DNA of 45,358 bases from Paenibacillus harenae (GCF_030812415.1 NZ_JAUSST010000014.1:1-45358), one strand, 5' to 3'; numbered from the stretch's first letter, positions 16,634 to 25,043 are shown. Notes: generated from the letters alone by a model not told the origin. Translations and numbers: made by a program.

Positions 16634-18001
16634 ATGCCAGTTACGGGCCTAGCCGATCGCGCAAGCGTAGAGAAGGAACAGATCAGGGAAGGTGTCGTTA
16701 CATTATTGCTCGGGTTTTCCATCGTGCTTGTCATTATGAATACGATGATGTTTAACCTCGCACTGCCCGATGTCGCGCATGATTTCGCGCTTTCATCCAC
16801 CTCGGTATCCTGGATCGTGACAGGATACTCCATTTTGTTTGCCATTTCGTCCATCACCTACAGCCGACTGTCCGATTTCGTTCCAATTCGACGATTGTAT
16901 GTGATTGGCATATTATCGTTCGGTGGAGCCGCCATAATCGGTTTATTCAGCGATAGCTTTATCCCGCTCTTAATCGCGCGTCTGCTTCAGGCTTCCGGTG
17001 CGGGTGCCCTTCCGGCACTTTCCATGATCCTCATTACAAGATATGTTCCCGTGGGTAGAAGAGGCAAAGCAATGGCCGCCATTATGTCGGCTGCATCGCT
17101 TGGTTTAGGCCTAGGCCCCGTAGTCGGGGGCATAATTGTCGAATATTTGGGCTGGCATTATTTATTTGGCGTCACTTCGCTCACTTTGCTGCTTATTCCT
17201 TTCTTCGTCCGTTTGCTTCCCAAAGAAACGCCGTCGAAAGGAAGCTTTGATCTGCTTGGCGCCTTGTTCGTGGGGATCGGAACGACGGGTCTCCTGCTTT
17301 TCCTTACCAGTCAGGTCTGGTATTGGCTCATTGCCGGCCTGACTGCAATCTTCCTGTTTGTCGTGCGCATCCTTACGGCAAGAGATCCGTTTGTTCAACC
17401 GGCTCTTTTCCGGAACGCGCCTTATTTGATGGTCAGCGCCGTCGGGATCGGTGCCTATCTATGCAGCTTCGCCACCTTGTTCATCATGCCGCAAATTCTG
17501 GTGCACCAATTCGGACTATCGGCCAGCCAATCAGGCTTAATCATATTTCCGGGATCTTTGCTGGCTATGATTCTCTCTCGCTTAGTCGGCAAAATGATCG
17601 ACCGTTACGGCAATCGCCTCATCATTCAATACATCCCGTTGCTCGTACTTGCTTCGGTCGTATTATTCGCGCTCTTCGCAGTCCGATCGTCATGGGCGAT
17701 TCTATTCATCTATATGATGATGAGTATCGGCTTTACGTTCATTTCCAGCAGCGTCTCGAATGAGCTGTCCCGACTGCTGCCCGGATCCCAGGTCGGATCG
17801 GGACTAGGATTATTCCAATTGTTGCAATTTTTCAGCGGTGCATTCGGGATCGCGGCAACAGCAACGGCACTCGAATGGCAACAAGCCCGTACGCTTGCTT
17901 CCGCCTATGGCAGCATCTTCTGGGGAATGGCTATTATCGTCTTGCTCGCCATGGTCTGCTCCTTTTTCTATATCCGTCAGGCCAGTCAGACCAACCGGTG
18001 A
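16634..18001 (+). CDS. MFS drug efflux transporter, DHA2/Tet(L)-like
   Basis: A 455-residue polytopic membrane protein, probably with 14 helices. Helix 1 contains VVTLLLGFSIVLVIMNTMMF. Motif A is near SRLSDFVPIRRLYVIG, and antiporter motif C is clear as GLGLGPVVGGIIVEYLGW, the pattern seen in proton-coupled drug antiporters such as Tet(L) and the DHA2 group. It should export a hydrophobic drug or metabolite in exchange for protons. GAGGG precedes the ATG by eight bases. It is divergent from an ArsR regulator. The substrate cannot be deduced. Confidence 0.9.
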   Translation: MPVTGLADRASVEKEQIREGVVTLLLGFSIVLVIMNTMMFNLALPDVAHDFALSSTSVSWIVTGYSILFAISSITYSRLSDFVPIRRLYVIGILSFGGAAIIGLFSDSFIPLLIARLLQASGAGALPALSMILITRYVPVGRRGKAMAAIMSAASLGLGLGPVVGGIIVEYLGWHYLFGVTSLTLLLIPFFVRLLPKETPSKGSFDLLGALFVGIGTTGLLLFLTSQVWYWLIAGLTAIFLFVVRILTARDPFVQPALFRNAPYLMVSAVGIGAYLCSFATLFIMPQILVHQFGLSASQSGLIIFPGSLLAMILSRLVGKMIDRYGNRLIIQYIPLLVLASVVLFALFAVRSSWAILFIYMMMSIGFTFISSSVSNELSRLLPGSQVGSGLGLFQLLQFFSGAFGIAATATALEWQQARTLASAYGSIFWGMAIIVLLAMVCSFFYIRQASQTNR

Positions 18002-18093
18002 GTATTGGTCGTCACTAATCCCTTCCTCGTAGCTTTCGTTCATGCCTCTCTCTCCAATTTCAACAGCAGGTAATACGAAAGAGGGACAATCAT

Positions 18094-18236
18094 TAAGACC
18101 ACGACGGGATGATACCTATGATTTTTGCCACTCCAAGAAGAGTCAGGAAGTAGGCAGGTAGCCAAGCAGTTGGGTAGTTTCCAAGAAAGTTTTGGGCGAA
18201 TGAGCAATCTCGTTAAAGGCACTGATACCTGTAAGC
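18094..18236 (-). pseudogene. DoxX-like gene remnant
   Basis: The minus strand encodes LTGISAFNEIAHSPKTFLET and, after a frame change, AYFLTLLGVAKIIGIIPS, which are consecutive parts of DoxX_2-type membrane proteins. A stop and a one-base shift separate them, and neither end is intact. The rest of 18002-18470 holds only the large hairpin listed below. Confidence 0.6.
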
Positions 18237-18361
18237 GAGATTGGAATCATGGCTGTTAATCGTTTTGAATGTGTTGCTTTTTACAGCATCAAATTGTAAC
18301 AGGCGAATCTTTGTAACCCTTTTTTCCTCCAACATAGCAACCTGAGGTTAGCTGCATACGC

Positions 18362-18409
18362 ACATATGGGCTGTCCCTAAGCTAGTTGCTTTGGGGACAG
18401 CCCATATGT
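18362..18409 (+). terminator. Large perfect hairpin followed by T-rich tail
   Basis: ACATATGGGCTGTCCC (18362-18377) pairs fully with GGGACAGCCCATATGT (18394-18409), AAGC/GCTT extends the stem, and TTTTATT follows. It is 360 bases past the MFS stop, so it is either that gene's distant terminator or a leftover of a lost gene. Confidence 0.6.
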
Positions 18410-18470
18410 TTTATTGCGGCTGTTTCGTTTACGAGAATTCTCGCTTAGACGCTCTTTCGGATATGGGTAC

Positions 18471-18908
18471 TCACTGGTTAGCTATATAGAGCGAATAATG
18501 AGGTATACCGCTTAGCGGTCCTCCAGAAGTAACGAGAACGTAATACTCTTTACCTGCAACGGCAGAGAATTGAAGGCTTTGGTAAGATCCGGCACTGTTA
18601 GAAACACTCAACATTGCTAACGGACCGTTTCCCGAATTCGGATTTTCGAACACAAGAATTCTATAGGATTGATTGTCAGAAGGAGCAAAAGATACAGTCT
18701 GACTAGCTGTATTAGAAGTTGTAAAACGATACCAGTCATAATCGTTGGCCATTAAGTATCCGCCAAATATCTGACCTTGAGTTTTGTAATATGCTGTCGC
18801 AGGCTGGTCGTTTGTAGGATTTTCGTACGTGTCGGCGGCAAAAACAGCTGTTCCGAACATGGACATCAATAACGACATCAAAAGGACTACTTTTAAGGAC
18901 TTATTCAT
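18471..18908 (-). CDS. Secreted PPC-like beta-sandwich protein
   Basis: A 145-residue exported protein with a signal peptide (LKVVLLMSLLMSMFGTAVFA, cleavage before ADTYENP). The mature part resembles a bacterial pre-peptidase C-terminal (PPC) domain: GGYLMANDYDWYRFTT, then SYRILVFENPNSGNG and EYYVLVTSGG. Such domains are usually appended to secreted proteases, but here one stands alone. GGGAGGA stands seven bases before the ATG. It lies near the GH5 gene but is separated from it by about 220 bases with no shared transcript evident. Function unknown. Confidence 0.75.
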   Translation of the reverse strand: MNKSLKVVLLMSLLMSMFGTAVFAADTYENPTNDQPATAYYKTQGQIFGGYLMANDYDWYRFTTSNTASQTVSFAPSDNQSYRILVFENPNSGNGPLAMLSVSNSAGSYQSLQFSAVAGKEYYVLVTSGGPLSGIPHYSLYIANQ

Positions 18909-19131
18909 TATAAAATCCTCCCATCATAATTAGGTGCCGGCCGGCATCCCAATACCAAATGTACCAGTATACTACCAACTTTTACATATTTCTTAATACC
19001 TAACTTTATTTAGTAAGGATTACTTTATTGGTAACAACGAACCAATAAAGCAATATTTGGATGTAAAAAAATGACGAATAGCGAAATGGCTGCGCGGCGT
19101 GCCGCTGCTCGGCTCCCGAACTTTGTTATGA

Positions 19132-20742
19132 TTAGGGATTAATAAACTGCCACTGCAGGTTGGTACTGGTGTTGCTGCCCCACATTTTCAAGTCGGAGCC
19201 GTTTGTCGTATTGCCGCCGCCATCCAAATAAAGACCGGTAGCCACATTTTTTATCCTGTAATTGCTTCCGTAAGCTTCCAATACCCACCGTTGGTTGTTG
19301 CTGGTACTGTTGCTCCACTGTCCGCAAATGGAGCCGTTTGCGGTACGGCCCATGCCGTCAAGATACAAACCTGTTGCTACATTTTTTAATTTGTAATAAC
19401 TACCGTAAAACTCCATTTTCCATCGTTGGTTGTTGCTGGTGCCGGCGCTCCATTGACCTGCATTGGAGCCGTTTGCGGTACGGCCTATCCCGTCAATATA
19501 CAAACCTGTAGTAACGTTCTTCATTTTATAATTGCCCATAGCGCTCATTATCGCATCAATAATTCCTTGCTCGGTTATAGCATTGGTAGACCTGTTAAAC
19601 AATCCGAAACCATATTGTCCATTGTGTCCGTTATCCCAATAAACTGGTACGGAACTGTATTTCCTGGCAGTCTCGCTTACCGCTTTGGCAAATGCCGCGC
19701 GATACGTATCGTTCGATGAATCGAAGGCCGTTTTATCTATGGAACCGTATTCACCGATAACCACAGGGTATCCTTGCGTTACGAATTTATCATATGTGGA
19801 CTTCAGTTGCGATTCCAAATAATCTTCCTGTCCCCAGGTTGATTTTTTCGAAGGGTTTGCAGCTGTTGCGCCCCATTGGGTTATTGTGCCGGACTCCTCA
19901 CCTGCGAAGTCCCATGGCGAGTAGTAATGAACGGATATCATGATTCTCTTCTCGGAACTCGGAATTGTAGATGATCTATAATTGTCTGTTGGAAGCGAAA
20001 AACCGTAATTGCCCACTGTATAATCTATGTTCGTATTCCAGCCGGGAATAAGAAGCCATCTTGCACTATTGTTTCCTCCGGTCTGTCTTACGGTATCTAC
20101 AAAGATTTGGTTATAAGTATTGAGATTTGAATAGTATGTGGTGTTAGGCGTGCCGTAAGTTCCATCAAATTCTTCGTTCATGGATTCAAAGATCAAATGC
20201 TCGTCATAATTTACAAACGTATTTGCGATCTGCTGCCAGGCTTTTTGATATTTTGCTCTAATCGTTGTTTGATCGCTTGAATTGACTAAAAGCCAAGAGC
20301 CGGCAACTGAATTGTAACCGTCTCCGTGCATGTTGATGATTACATACAGGCCCTCGTTGTAGGCATAGTCTACGACTGTTTTAACTCTGTTCAGCCATGT
20401 AGAATTAATCGTATAGTTCGGAGCACTCCCTATATAATTCAAATACGAGACAGGGATTCTGATGGTTTTGAATCCTGCTGCCTTTACCTTTTGAATGAGA
20501 GCCTGCGTTACAGCAGGATTGCCCCATGCCGTTTCGTTCGGCGTTCCGTTGGCGCTGGCTTCAAGTTGGTTTCCCAGGTTCCAGCCAGCCCCCATTTCGA
20601 ATACAACCTGCGATGCATTCAACGGTGTGAAATCAGCTGTTTCTGCAGCTGATACTGCCGGACTCCAATCGGAAATCGCCATTGTAAACACCAATATCAC
20701 GGCTAACAAACAGACCCTGAATGACTTGATTTTTGATAACAT
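19132..20742 (-). CDS. Secreted GH5 endoglucanase-like enzyme with three C-terminal repeats
   Basis: A 536-residue exported glycoside hydrolase. Residues 1-32 are a signal peptide. Residues about 45-400 are a GH5 barrel: WNLGNQLEA, GFKTIRIPVSYLN and VIINMHGDGY. The acid/base is probably E190 in FESMNEEFDG and the nucleophile E331 in PVVIGEYGSID. Residues 404-536 are three repeats of about 45 residues (KNVATGLYLDGMGRTANGS and NNQRW motifs), resembling a ricin-type beta-trefoil carbohydrate-binding module. The enzyme should cut beta-glucans such as cellulose, xyloglucan or related polymers outside the cell; pattern details suggest GH5 subfamily 4. A cre-like site upstream suggests CcpA control. 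Confidence 0.9.
   Translation of the reverse strand: MLSKIKSFRVCLLAVILVFTMAISDWSPAVSAAETADFTPLNASQVVFEMGAGWNLGNQLEASANGTPNETAWGNPAVTQALIQKVKAAGFKTIRIPVSYLNYIGSAPNYTINSTWLNRVKTVVDYAYNEGLYVIINMHGDGYNSVAGSWLLVNSSDQTTIRAKYQKAWQQIANTFVNYDEHLIFESMNEEFDGTYGTPNTTYYSNLNTYNQIFVDTVRQTGGNNSARWLLIPGWNTNIDYTVGNYGFSLPTDNYRSSTIPSSEKRIMISVHYYSPWDFAGEESGTITQWGATAANPSKKSTWGQEDYLESQLKSTYDKFVTQGYPVVIGEYGSIDKTAFDSSNDTYRAAFAKAVSETARKYSSVPVYWDNGHNGQYGFGLFNRSTNAITEQGIIDAIMSAMGNYKMKNVTTGLYIDGIGRTANGSNAGQWSAGTSNNQRWKMEFYGSYYKLKNVATGLYLDGMGRTANGSICGQWSNSTSNNQRWVLEAYGSNYRIKNVATGLYLDGGGNTTNGSDLKMWGSNTSTNLQWQFINP
19138..19536 (-). repeat. Three imperfect tandem repeats of about 135 bp inside the GH5 gene
   Basis: The DNA coding residues 404-536 of the GH5 protein repeats with a period of 135 bases. 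The first two copies share long blocks such as GAGCCGTTTGCGGTACGGCC; the third is more diverged. This is an internal duplication of a carbohydrate-binding unit. Confidence 0.75.
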
Positions 20743-20789
20743 GTCACAAACCTCCGTCTCTTATTTGGCTTCATTGTAATCAATTTCAA

Positions 20790-20802
20790 CGAAAGCGTTT
20801 CC
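20790..20802. promoter_or_regulatory. Candidate cre (CcpA) site upstream of GH5
   Basis: CGAAAGCGTTTCC is close to the cre consensus TGWAANCGNTNWCA and lies about 48 bases upstream of the GH5 start, as expected for catabolite repression of a secreted glucanase. Confidence 0.45.
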
Positions 20803-20965
20803 ATAAGACAACAACTCGATTCATCCCCCTTTCTTTTCCTGGAGACTGGCGTATGAATGGACACGATGCAATTTGATTATATAAGTATTCATGCATATAA
20901 ATTACCCCATAAATTGGCACAAAAATCATATGGAAATATTGAAAAGGCTTTCAATAAAGCTCGAA

Positions 20966-21010
20966 AAAAGTCGCAGAGTACCGGCATTCATGCCGATGCC
21001 TGCGACTTTT
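20966..21010 (-). terminator. Hairpin after the small minus-strand gene
   Basis: AAAAGTCGCAG (20966-20976) pairs with CTGCGACTTTT (21000-21010), and CGGCAT/ATGCCG forms an inner stem. On the minus strand CTTTTTTCG follows. It closes the unit that starts at 21259. The rest of 20803-21130 shows an open minus-strand frame (21025-21130; SLDRAASAAALKRREDVLEE) with no usable start, possibly the second half of the same former gene. Confidence 0.75.
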
Positions 21011-21130
21011 CGGGGCGTCTTCATTCATTTGTCTTCATCGTCGGCCTGGGGACGTTTGCGTCGAATTCCTCCAGAACGTCTTCGCGTCTTTTCAAAGCTG
21101 CCGCCGAAGCGGCACGGTCAAGGGATCGAC

Positions 21131-21259
21131 TTATTTATTATTCAGATTTCTTAAAACCATCGGCATCTTTTTTTCTTTCTTCGTTAACTTCTTCTCTGAC
21201 TTGTAATTAGGATTGGCTGAATTAAACCTCGCCGCGTCCATTCCATCCATAATGTTCAT
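21131..21259 (-). CDS. Small basic protein (42 residues), possibly truncated by an A-run shift
   Basis: AAAGGAGGAATTCAG precedes an ATG opening MNIMDGMDAARFNSANPNYK and a lysine-rich tail. A run of seven A residues follows the KKLTKKEK segment; one A fewer or more would change the reading to KKDADGFKKSE. A second frame downstream (SLDRAASAAALKRRED) has coding character and ends just before the terminator. The excellent ribosome binding site and terminator indicate real transcription. No family is recognised. Confidence 0.55.
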   Translation of the reverse strand: MNIMDGMDAARFNSANPNYKSEKKLTKKEKKMPMVLRNLNNK

Positions 21260-21385
21260 CTGAATTCCTCCTTTGAGTTACTGTTATTGTCTCCTTATTT
21301 AATTGCAAAATCGGTTCCAAATACTGTTGTAAAGGCAATAAATGTGCTGCTTTTGGGTATCATAAACCCAAGGTGGTGTTTAACA

Positions 21386-21670
21386 ATGTGGATTATAAAG
21401 ACCGAACATAAAAGAGATGCGGACGGCGGAACTGCAGCGCTGGAACTGGAAACGGACGATAAGCGTTTTGATGTCAATATCAGGTGGGACGGCTGCGCTG
21501 AGATTCATGTTTATTCAATTACGGAAGAAAACCGTGAAATTAACGACACCTTCCATACATGCGATTTAAAAGGATTTATCGATGTTCTGCAATCGCTTAA
21601 CAGCGTATGTAAAGATTACTTTGGCGAAGGAAGCTATTGGGAGGATTCTCATAATGTTGAATTTGTCTGA
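21386..21670 (+). CDS. Hypothetical 94-residue protein
   Basis: The start is the ATG nine bases after AAGGTGG (MWIIKTEHKRDADGG). The protein is acidic and soluble, with ALELETDDKRFDVNIRWDG and EIHVYSITEENREINDTFH. I do not recognise the family. Its last 17 bases overlap the start of the next gene, whose ribosome binding site (GGGAGG) lies inside this coding region, so the two are translationally coupled and probably act together. Confidence 0.7.
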   Translation: MWIIKTEHKRDADGGTAALELETDDKRFDVNIRWDGCAEIHVYSITEENREINDTFHTCDLKGFIDVLQSLNSVCKDYFGEGSYWEDSHNVEFV

Positions 21671-21968
21671 ACTCGGAAATCTTCACGCCGATATTCAAAC
21701 CGTTCACGAGGTTGTCCAAGCACTGAAGGTAACAATCGATGGTAAAGAAATTGAAATTGATATCCTCAGAAATCAGAACGGCCATTATTTTTATCAGCTA
21801 AGTCACTACTATATACATGCGGACAAAACCGATCCTCACGATCCGTCGGAAAATAGATTTTCAACTGTCGAAGAAGCGGCACGCGGAGCACTCCGCTGCG
21901 CTACAATGTTTTACCGGAGTACCGACGAAGGTGGAGCTTGGGTGAGAAATGAGTCATTCACTCCATAG
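21654..21968 (+). CDS. Hypothetical 104-residue protein, coupled to the preceding gene
   Basis: It starts MLNLSELGNLHADIQTVHEV behind GGGAGGATTCTCATA, within the end of the previous gene. Further segments are VTIDGKEIEIDILRNQNGHY and STVEEAARGALRCATMFYRS. It is small, acidic and soluble, and no family is recognised. A strong bidirectional terminator follows 23 bases after the stop. Confidence 0.7.
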   Translation: MLNLSELGNLHADIQTVHEVVQALKVTIDGKEIEIDILRNQNGHYFYQLSHYYIHADKTDPHDPSENRFSTVEEAARGALRCATMFYRSTDEGGAWVRNESFTP

Positions 21969-21991
21969 TAAAATACGGCATCCTCACCCGT

Positions 21992-22027
21992 AAAAACAGC
22001 CATGCTCAAAGGAGCATGGCTGTTTTT
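21992..22027. terminator. Strong bidirectional terminator
   Basis: AAAAACAGCCATGCT (21992-22006) and AGCATGGCTGTTTTT (22013-22027) pair over 15 bp around CAAAGG. It lies between convergent genes and has T-runs on both strands. Confidence 0.92.
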
Positions 22028-22045
22028 CGGCTTCATAAAAACGAA

Positions 22046-22663
22046 CTATCTTGCGTTTGGAAATATTCTTGCTACCATCTCATTAAATTGTTCCACGAAT
22101 CCTGCGACTGGTCTTCCTTGTTGGACGTCGTCGACATATTGATTGATACGATCTACGAATTGCGGATTAGTGGAAACAAAGACATCCCGTATATTGGAAT
22201 TCTCGGTTCTTACTTGGTTTGCGATTTGATCTTCAATATCTTGTGTTAACTTTTGTTGCTCATCGTCTAGTACTGCCGCAACGTAAGCATTTCGCTGCGT
22301 AACAAGGACGTTTGCTTGACGGATGCCTTTTAATTTCGTAATGTTTTCCGCAGCCCTGTCGGCTACTTCAACCCGTTCCTCTGCCGTATCCAATCCGTTG
22401 TTGCCATTGTTTCGCGCTCCGATAGCATTCGTATTATTCTGATTGTTGCGATCTTCGGTTACTTCCCTATTATCTGCATTTCCAAATGGACGATTAATCT
22501 GGTTATCGGCATTGCCGCGATCGCGCAAGATTTCCTGTCTGTCGTTTCGGGTATTCTGTTGTCTTACTTGGCCATTGTCCGTCAGGGCGCAACCGGTAGC
22601 AAACAGCATCAGGCTCATCATCAAAAGGACAAGACGTTTTACGGCAGTCATGTTGTTGTACAT
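22046..22663 (-). CDS. YhcN/YlaJ-family sporulation lipoprotein
   Basis: A protein of about 205 residues. A signal peptide (VKRLVLLMMSLMLFATGC) ends in a lipobox with the cysteine at about residue 26. A long asparagine- and arginine-rich low-complexity linker follows. The C-terminal domain has DRAAENITKLKGIRQANVLV and NAYVAAVLDDEQQKLTQDIE, the signature of the YhcN/YlaJ family of spore-forming bacteria, located in the spore membrane and needed for normal germination or outgrowth. The start is the ATG twelve bases after AAAGGAG; earlier in-frame ATGs are less well placed. Confidence 0.88.
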   Translation of the reverse strand: MYNNMTAVKRLVLLMMSLMLFATGCALTDNGQVRQQNTRNDRQEILRDRGNADNQINRPFGNADNREVTEDRNNQNNTNAIGARNNGNNGLDTAEERVEVADRAAENITKLKGIRQANVLVTQRNAYVAAVLDDEQQKLTQDIEDQIANQVRTENSNIRDVFVSTNPQFVDRINQYVDDVQQGRPVAGFVEQFNEMVARIFPNAR

Positions 22664-22817
22664 CGGGAAATTCATCTCCTTTTTTTTGCTTATATTCTCT
22701 CTTTCGTTATGCATCCATACATGCAAATTTATCCGTAAAAAATTACCGGAGTGAAAGGAGAAGTTCTACGCAGAATAGAACCTTGTTACGCCAAGATTCA
22801 GCAAGGAGGTGGCATAT

Positions 22818-22931
22818 ATGAATAAGACTAAGTCCATACTAGGAAAGATGAATAATCGAAAAGGCATTATTTCTTTAGTTGCTTTAGGAGTTGGAGCTGC
22901 TGCTTACGGCATTTCGCGGAGACGCAGATAA
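22818..22931 (+). CDS. Small membrane protein (37 residues)
   Basis: AAGGAGGTGGCATAT precedes the ATG. The peptide has a basic N-terminus, a single hydrophobic helix (IISLVALGVGAAAYGI) and an RRRR tail, so it is probably inserted in the membrane with the tail inside. It resembles the short DUF3918-type proteins of Bacillales, but at this length the match is weak. A perfect 14-bp hairpin follows 60 bases later. Confidence 0.65.
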   Translation: MNKTKSILGKMNNRKGIISLVALGVGAAAYGISRRRR

Positions 22932-22991
22932 AATGAAAATCAATGGCATATGAATTATTGTTTAAGATAAACCCGTCTATTGTTAGCTCAA

Positions 22992-23022
22992 CGAACCTGC
23001 CGTTAAGATAACGGCAGGTTCG
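22992..23022. terminator. Perfect 14-bp hairpin
   Basis: CGAACCTGCCGTTA (22992-23005) and TAACGGCAGGTTCG (23009-23022) pair fully around AGA. The T-tract is poor, but the position between convergent genes fits a terminator for the small gene at 22818. Confidence 0.7.
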
Positions 23023-23054
23023 CCTTGATATCATTGAGTTAATTTCTTTTTTCC

Positions 23055-23324
23055 CTATCTTTCTTCCAACGCTGCTTCAAATGCCGAAGAAACTTTTTCG
23101 AATACTTCATCATTTTCGATCACCGAAAGCTCATCATTCTCGTTAACCTGCAGAAAGAATACATCTAGATCCTCTTTCCCATTCTCCTCCTCCTCAAGCT
23201 CGTCCAGGTATGCAACTGCTATATAATGTTGGTTTTCTAAATCTAGAGAACCCATTACCTCGACTTCTTGTTCGACTCCCTCATCGTCCACTAACGTAAG
23301 AACTTCACCGTTTTCGATCACCAT
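23055..23324 (-). CDS. DUF1292 family protein (YrzB-like)
   Basis: An 89-residue very acidic protein. DUF1292 features are LVDDEGVEQEVEVMGSLDLE, YIAVAYLDELEEEENG and DVFFLQVNENDELSVIENDE. The family is widespread in Firmicutes, often beside yrzL and yrvM-type genes, and its function is unknown. GGGAGGG stands six bases before the ATG. The gene is alone here. Confidence 0.85.
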   Translation of the reverse strand: MVIENGEVLTLVDDEGVEQEVEVMGSLDLENQHYIAVAYLDELEEEENGKEDLDVFFLQVNENDELSVIENDEVFEKVSSAFEAALEER

Positions 23325-23503
23325 ATTTAGCCCTCCCTGGTTGTAAGACTTATTTAACAGATGTATTTTCTCACAAAGGTTGAAAAAAATTCGTAGTAGC
23401 CGGTCTGTAGCGGCAGTCTAGGTCCTCCGCTTGTAGACATTCGTACAAACAAGTCACGTTCTAAGTACATACACTCTTATATCCGCTGAATCAGGAGGCC
23501 TTA

Positions 23504-23677
23504 TTGTGTAGTATGAAAAAGAAATCAAAGCGACAAAAGCATTACATGCGCTTGCAAGGCAAAATCATTGATAGCTCAATTGATGAACTCAAGTTTTTGG
23601 ATTCTCGTCCTGCAGCAATTTCAAAGCCTTCACTTCTTAAGTTGCTTGACCCTTTAACTCCTAAGACCCCAAAGTAA
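23504..23677 (+). CDS. Small basic protein (about 57 residues)
   Basis: GGAGG lies five bases before a TTG that is in frame with an ATG at 23513; the TTG gives better spacing, the ATG a more usual start. The product begins CSMKKKSKRQKHYMRLQGK and continues through SIDELKFLDSRPAAISKPSL, ending in a proline-rich TPKTPK tail. It is basic and soluble. No family is recognised. It converges on the cysteine-rich gene at 23685. Confidence 0.6.
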   Translation: MCSMKKKSKRQKHYMRLQGKIIDSSIDELKFLDSRPAAISKPSLLKLLDPLTPKTPK

Positions 23678-23684
23678 AAATGCA

Positions 23685-23807
23685 TCAGTCACGTATGCAT
23701 TTAGTTCTAGGGCAAAACTGTTTGATTCCGTCCCAACTACCCCAAATACACCCTTTGCAACGTTTAGGCTGTTTTGGACTAATTAGCGGGATTAATGTTT
23801 TGTGCAT
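23685..23807 (-). CDS. Cysteine-rich 40-residue protein
   Basis: GGAGGATTGTAG precedes the ATG. The peptide begins MHKTLIPLISPKQPKR and then has CKGCIWGSWDG and FCPRTKC: two CxxC-type pairs in 25 residues, fit to bind one zinc ion. Such CxxCxWG small proteins occur in Paenibacillaceae, but I cannot name the family. It ends eight bases from the oppositely directed gene at 23504. Confidence 0.6.
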   Translation of the reverse strand: MHKTLIPLISPKQPKRCKGCIWGSWDGIKQFCPRTKCIRD

Positions 23808-23872
23808 CTACAATCCTCCATTTCGACAATGGATAATGTATCCACACTTTCTATGTCTTATTCCATCTATTC

Positions 23873-23907
23873 AAAAAGCCCGCCGACCGATTGGTTTGCG
23901 GGTTTTT
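23873..23907. terminator. Bidirectional hairpin terminator
   Basis: AAAAAGCCCGC (23873-23883) and GCGGGTTTTT (23898-23907) pair, with A- and T-runs flanking. It lies 195 bases past the stop at 23677 on the plus strand; nothing on the minus strand ends near it. Confidence 0.75.
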
Positions 23908-24070
23908 GCTCCCTTGATGGCATGCCCCCTCCGCCATGCTTCCCACAAAGTTGCCTTCCTCAAATAGCATTCACTGACAACTGAAGCTCAATTCCCTTAT
24001 AATGCAGAGTATTTTCATCCTGTTTGATCCATCCTAAACATAGATCTGGATGAGATGTGGGGTGCTCGAT

Positions 24071-24943
24071 ATGCTGTATATCGCGACATTGGCGGGTCTT
24101 ACTGCGTGGATGGCGATTTTGCTTCGGAAGAAAGAGTTATCGGTGCATGCGGTTATCGCTTCTTACGCGATTGCTGTCTTCTGCGCGGACATGCTGGAGG
24201 TCGGGTTCAATCTGCTGTTGAACCTCTACAAGTTTCCGACCCATCTGTTAAGCGACCCCGTAATGGATAATGAACTGGGCATCATTTTCGGGGACACCTT
24301 GATTTTACCCTTCGCCTTCATCGTGTTCGTTTATTACGGCAGGAAACATCCGCCGTGGCGGATTTCGCTCCTGTTTGCAGCGCTGTTCATTGGATTGGAA
24401 TGGATCTATGTGCATTTCGGTTACATGATATACCTGCACTGGAGCTTGACGCTTTCGGCTGCATTCTATGTGGTGGGATTTCGCCTGGGCGCCTTTCTCG
24501 CCCCCCGAATCGCGGACTATGAACCCCCGGTTCCGCATCGCATCTACTTACTATGCTTCTCTCACACGATCATCATGTGGATCGGAGCGATATTCGCATC
24601 ACCTTTGCTTAATCTGTATCAATTTAGGCCGAACGTTTTCGAGGACCGCATGGCGGATTGCCGGTTCATGGACCTTGTCTCGGGAGATGTACTTACGCTG
24701 CTCGTTACGATATGCGTGCCGTGGCTACCCGTTAGATGGAAAATTCCTGCGTATGCGGGGGTTGCTTGCATAGGCATAGCATTCGCATACTACGCTCATT
24801 ACAAGGGGTGGCTAATCTACCATCAATGGAACCATTTATTTATGGCATTGCGGTACATCGTGCCCGTTTTTCTAGTGATGCTGTACGACCGGTGGGAGTC
24901 GGTGTATCGGATGCGGAGCGTACGCAGACAAAAAACCTCCTAA
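24071..24943 (+). CDS. Polytopic membrane protein, CBO0543-like
   Basis: A protein of about 290 residues with roughly eight hydrophobic segments (LYIATLAGLTAWMAILL, ISLLFAALFIGLEWIYVHFG and LFMALRYIVPVFLVMLYDRW among them), and conserved aromatic and charged residues at their edges (EWIYVHFGY, YKGWLIYHQWNH). The layout resembles the CBO0543 family of Firmicute integral membrane proteins, of unknown function. The start is the ATG six bases after GGGGTG; an earlier in-frame ATG lies within the leader. No neighbour is on the same transcript. Confidence 0.7.
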   Translation: MLYIATLAGLTAWMAILLRKKELSVHAVIASYAIAVFCADMLEVGFNLLLNLYKFPTHLLSDPVMDNELGIIFGDTLILPFAFIVFVYYGRKHPPWRISLLFAALFIGLEWIYVHFGYMIYLHWSLTLSAAFYVVGFRLGAFLAPRIADYEPPVPHRIYLLCFSHTIIMWIGAIFASPLLNLYQFRPNVFEDRMADCRFMDLVSGDVLTLLVTICVPWLPVRWKIPAYAGVACIGIAFAYYAHYKGWLIYHQWNHLFMALRYIVPVFLVMLYDRWESVYRMRSVRRQKTS

Positions 24944-25009
24944 GGCCGGAGTTAAATCTTAGTCGGTTTACAACAATCTCTAATCTTACTTTATCATGAA
25001 TATGAAGAT

Positions 25010-25043
25010 CAAAAACCCCTCTGGTCAAAATGCCCAAAGGGGT
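25010..25043 (-). terminator. Terminator of the UvrA-like gene
   Basis: ACCCCT (25015-25020) pairs with AGGGGT (25038-25043) with further pairing inside. On the minus strand TTTTTGATC follows. It is 40 bases past the stop at 25082. Confidence 0.75.

Noticed and set aside
19139..19327. Glutamine-rich minus-strand frame
   Set aside because: It is an alternative frame of the GH5 C-terminal repeats.
20857..21210. Plus-strand frames of 87-117 codons upstream of the GH5 gene
   Set aside because: They run through a perfect hairpin and oppose a small gene with a strong ribosome binding site.
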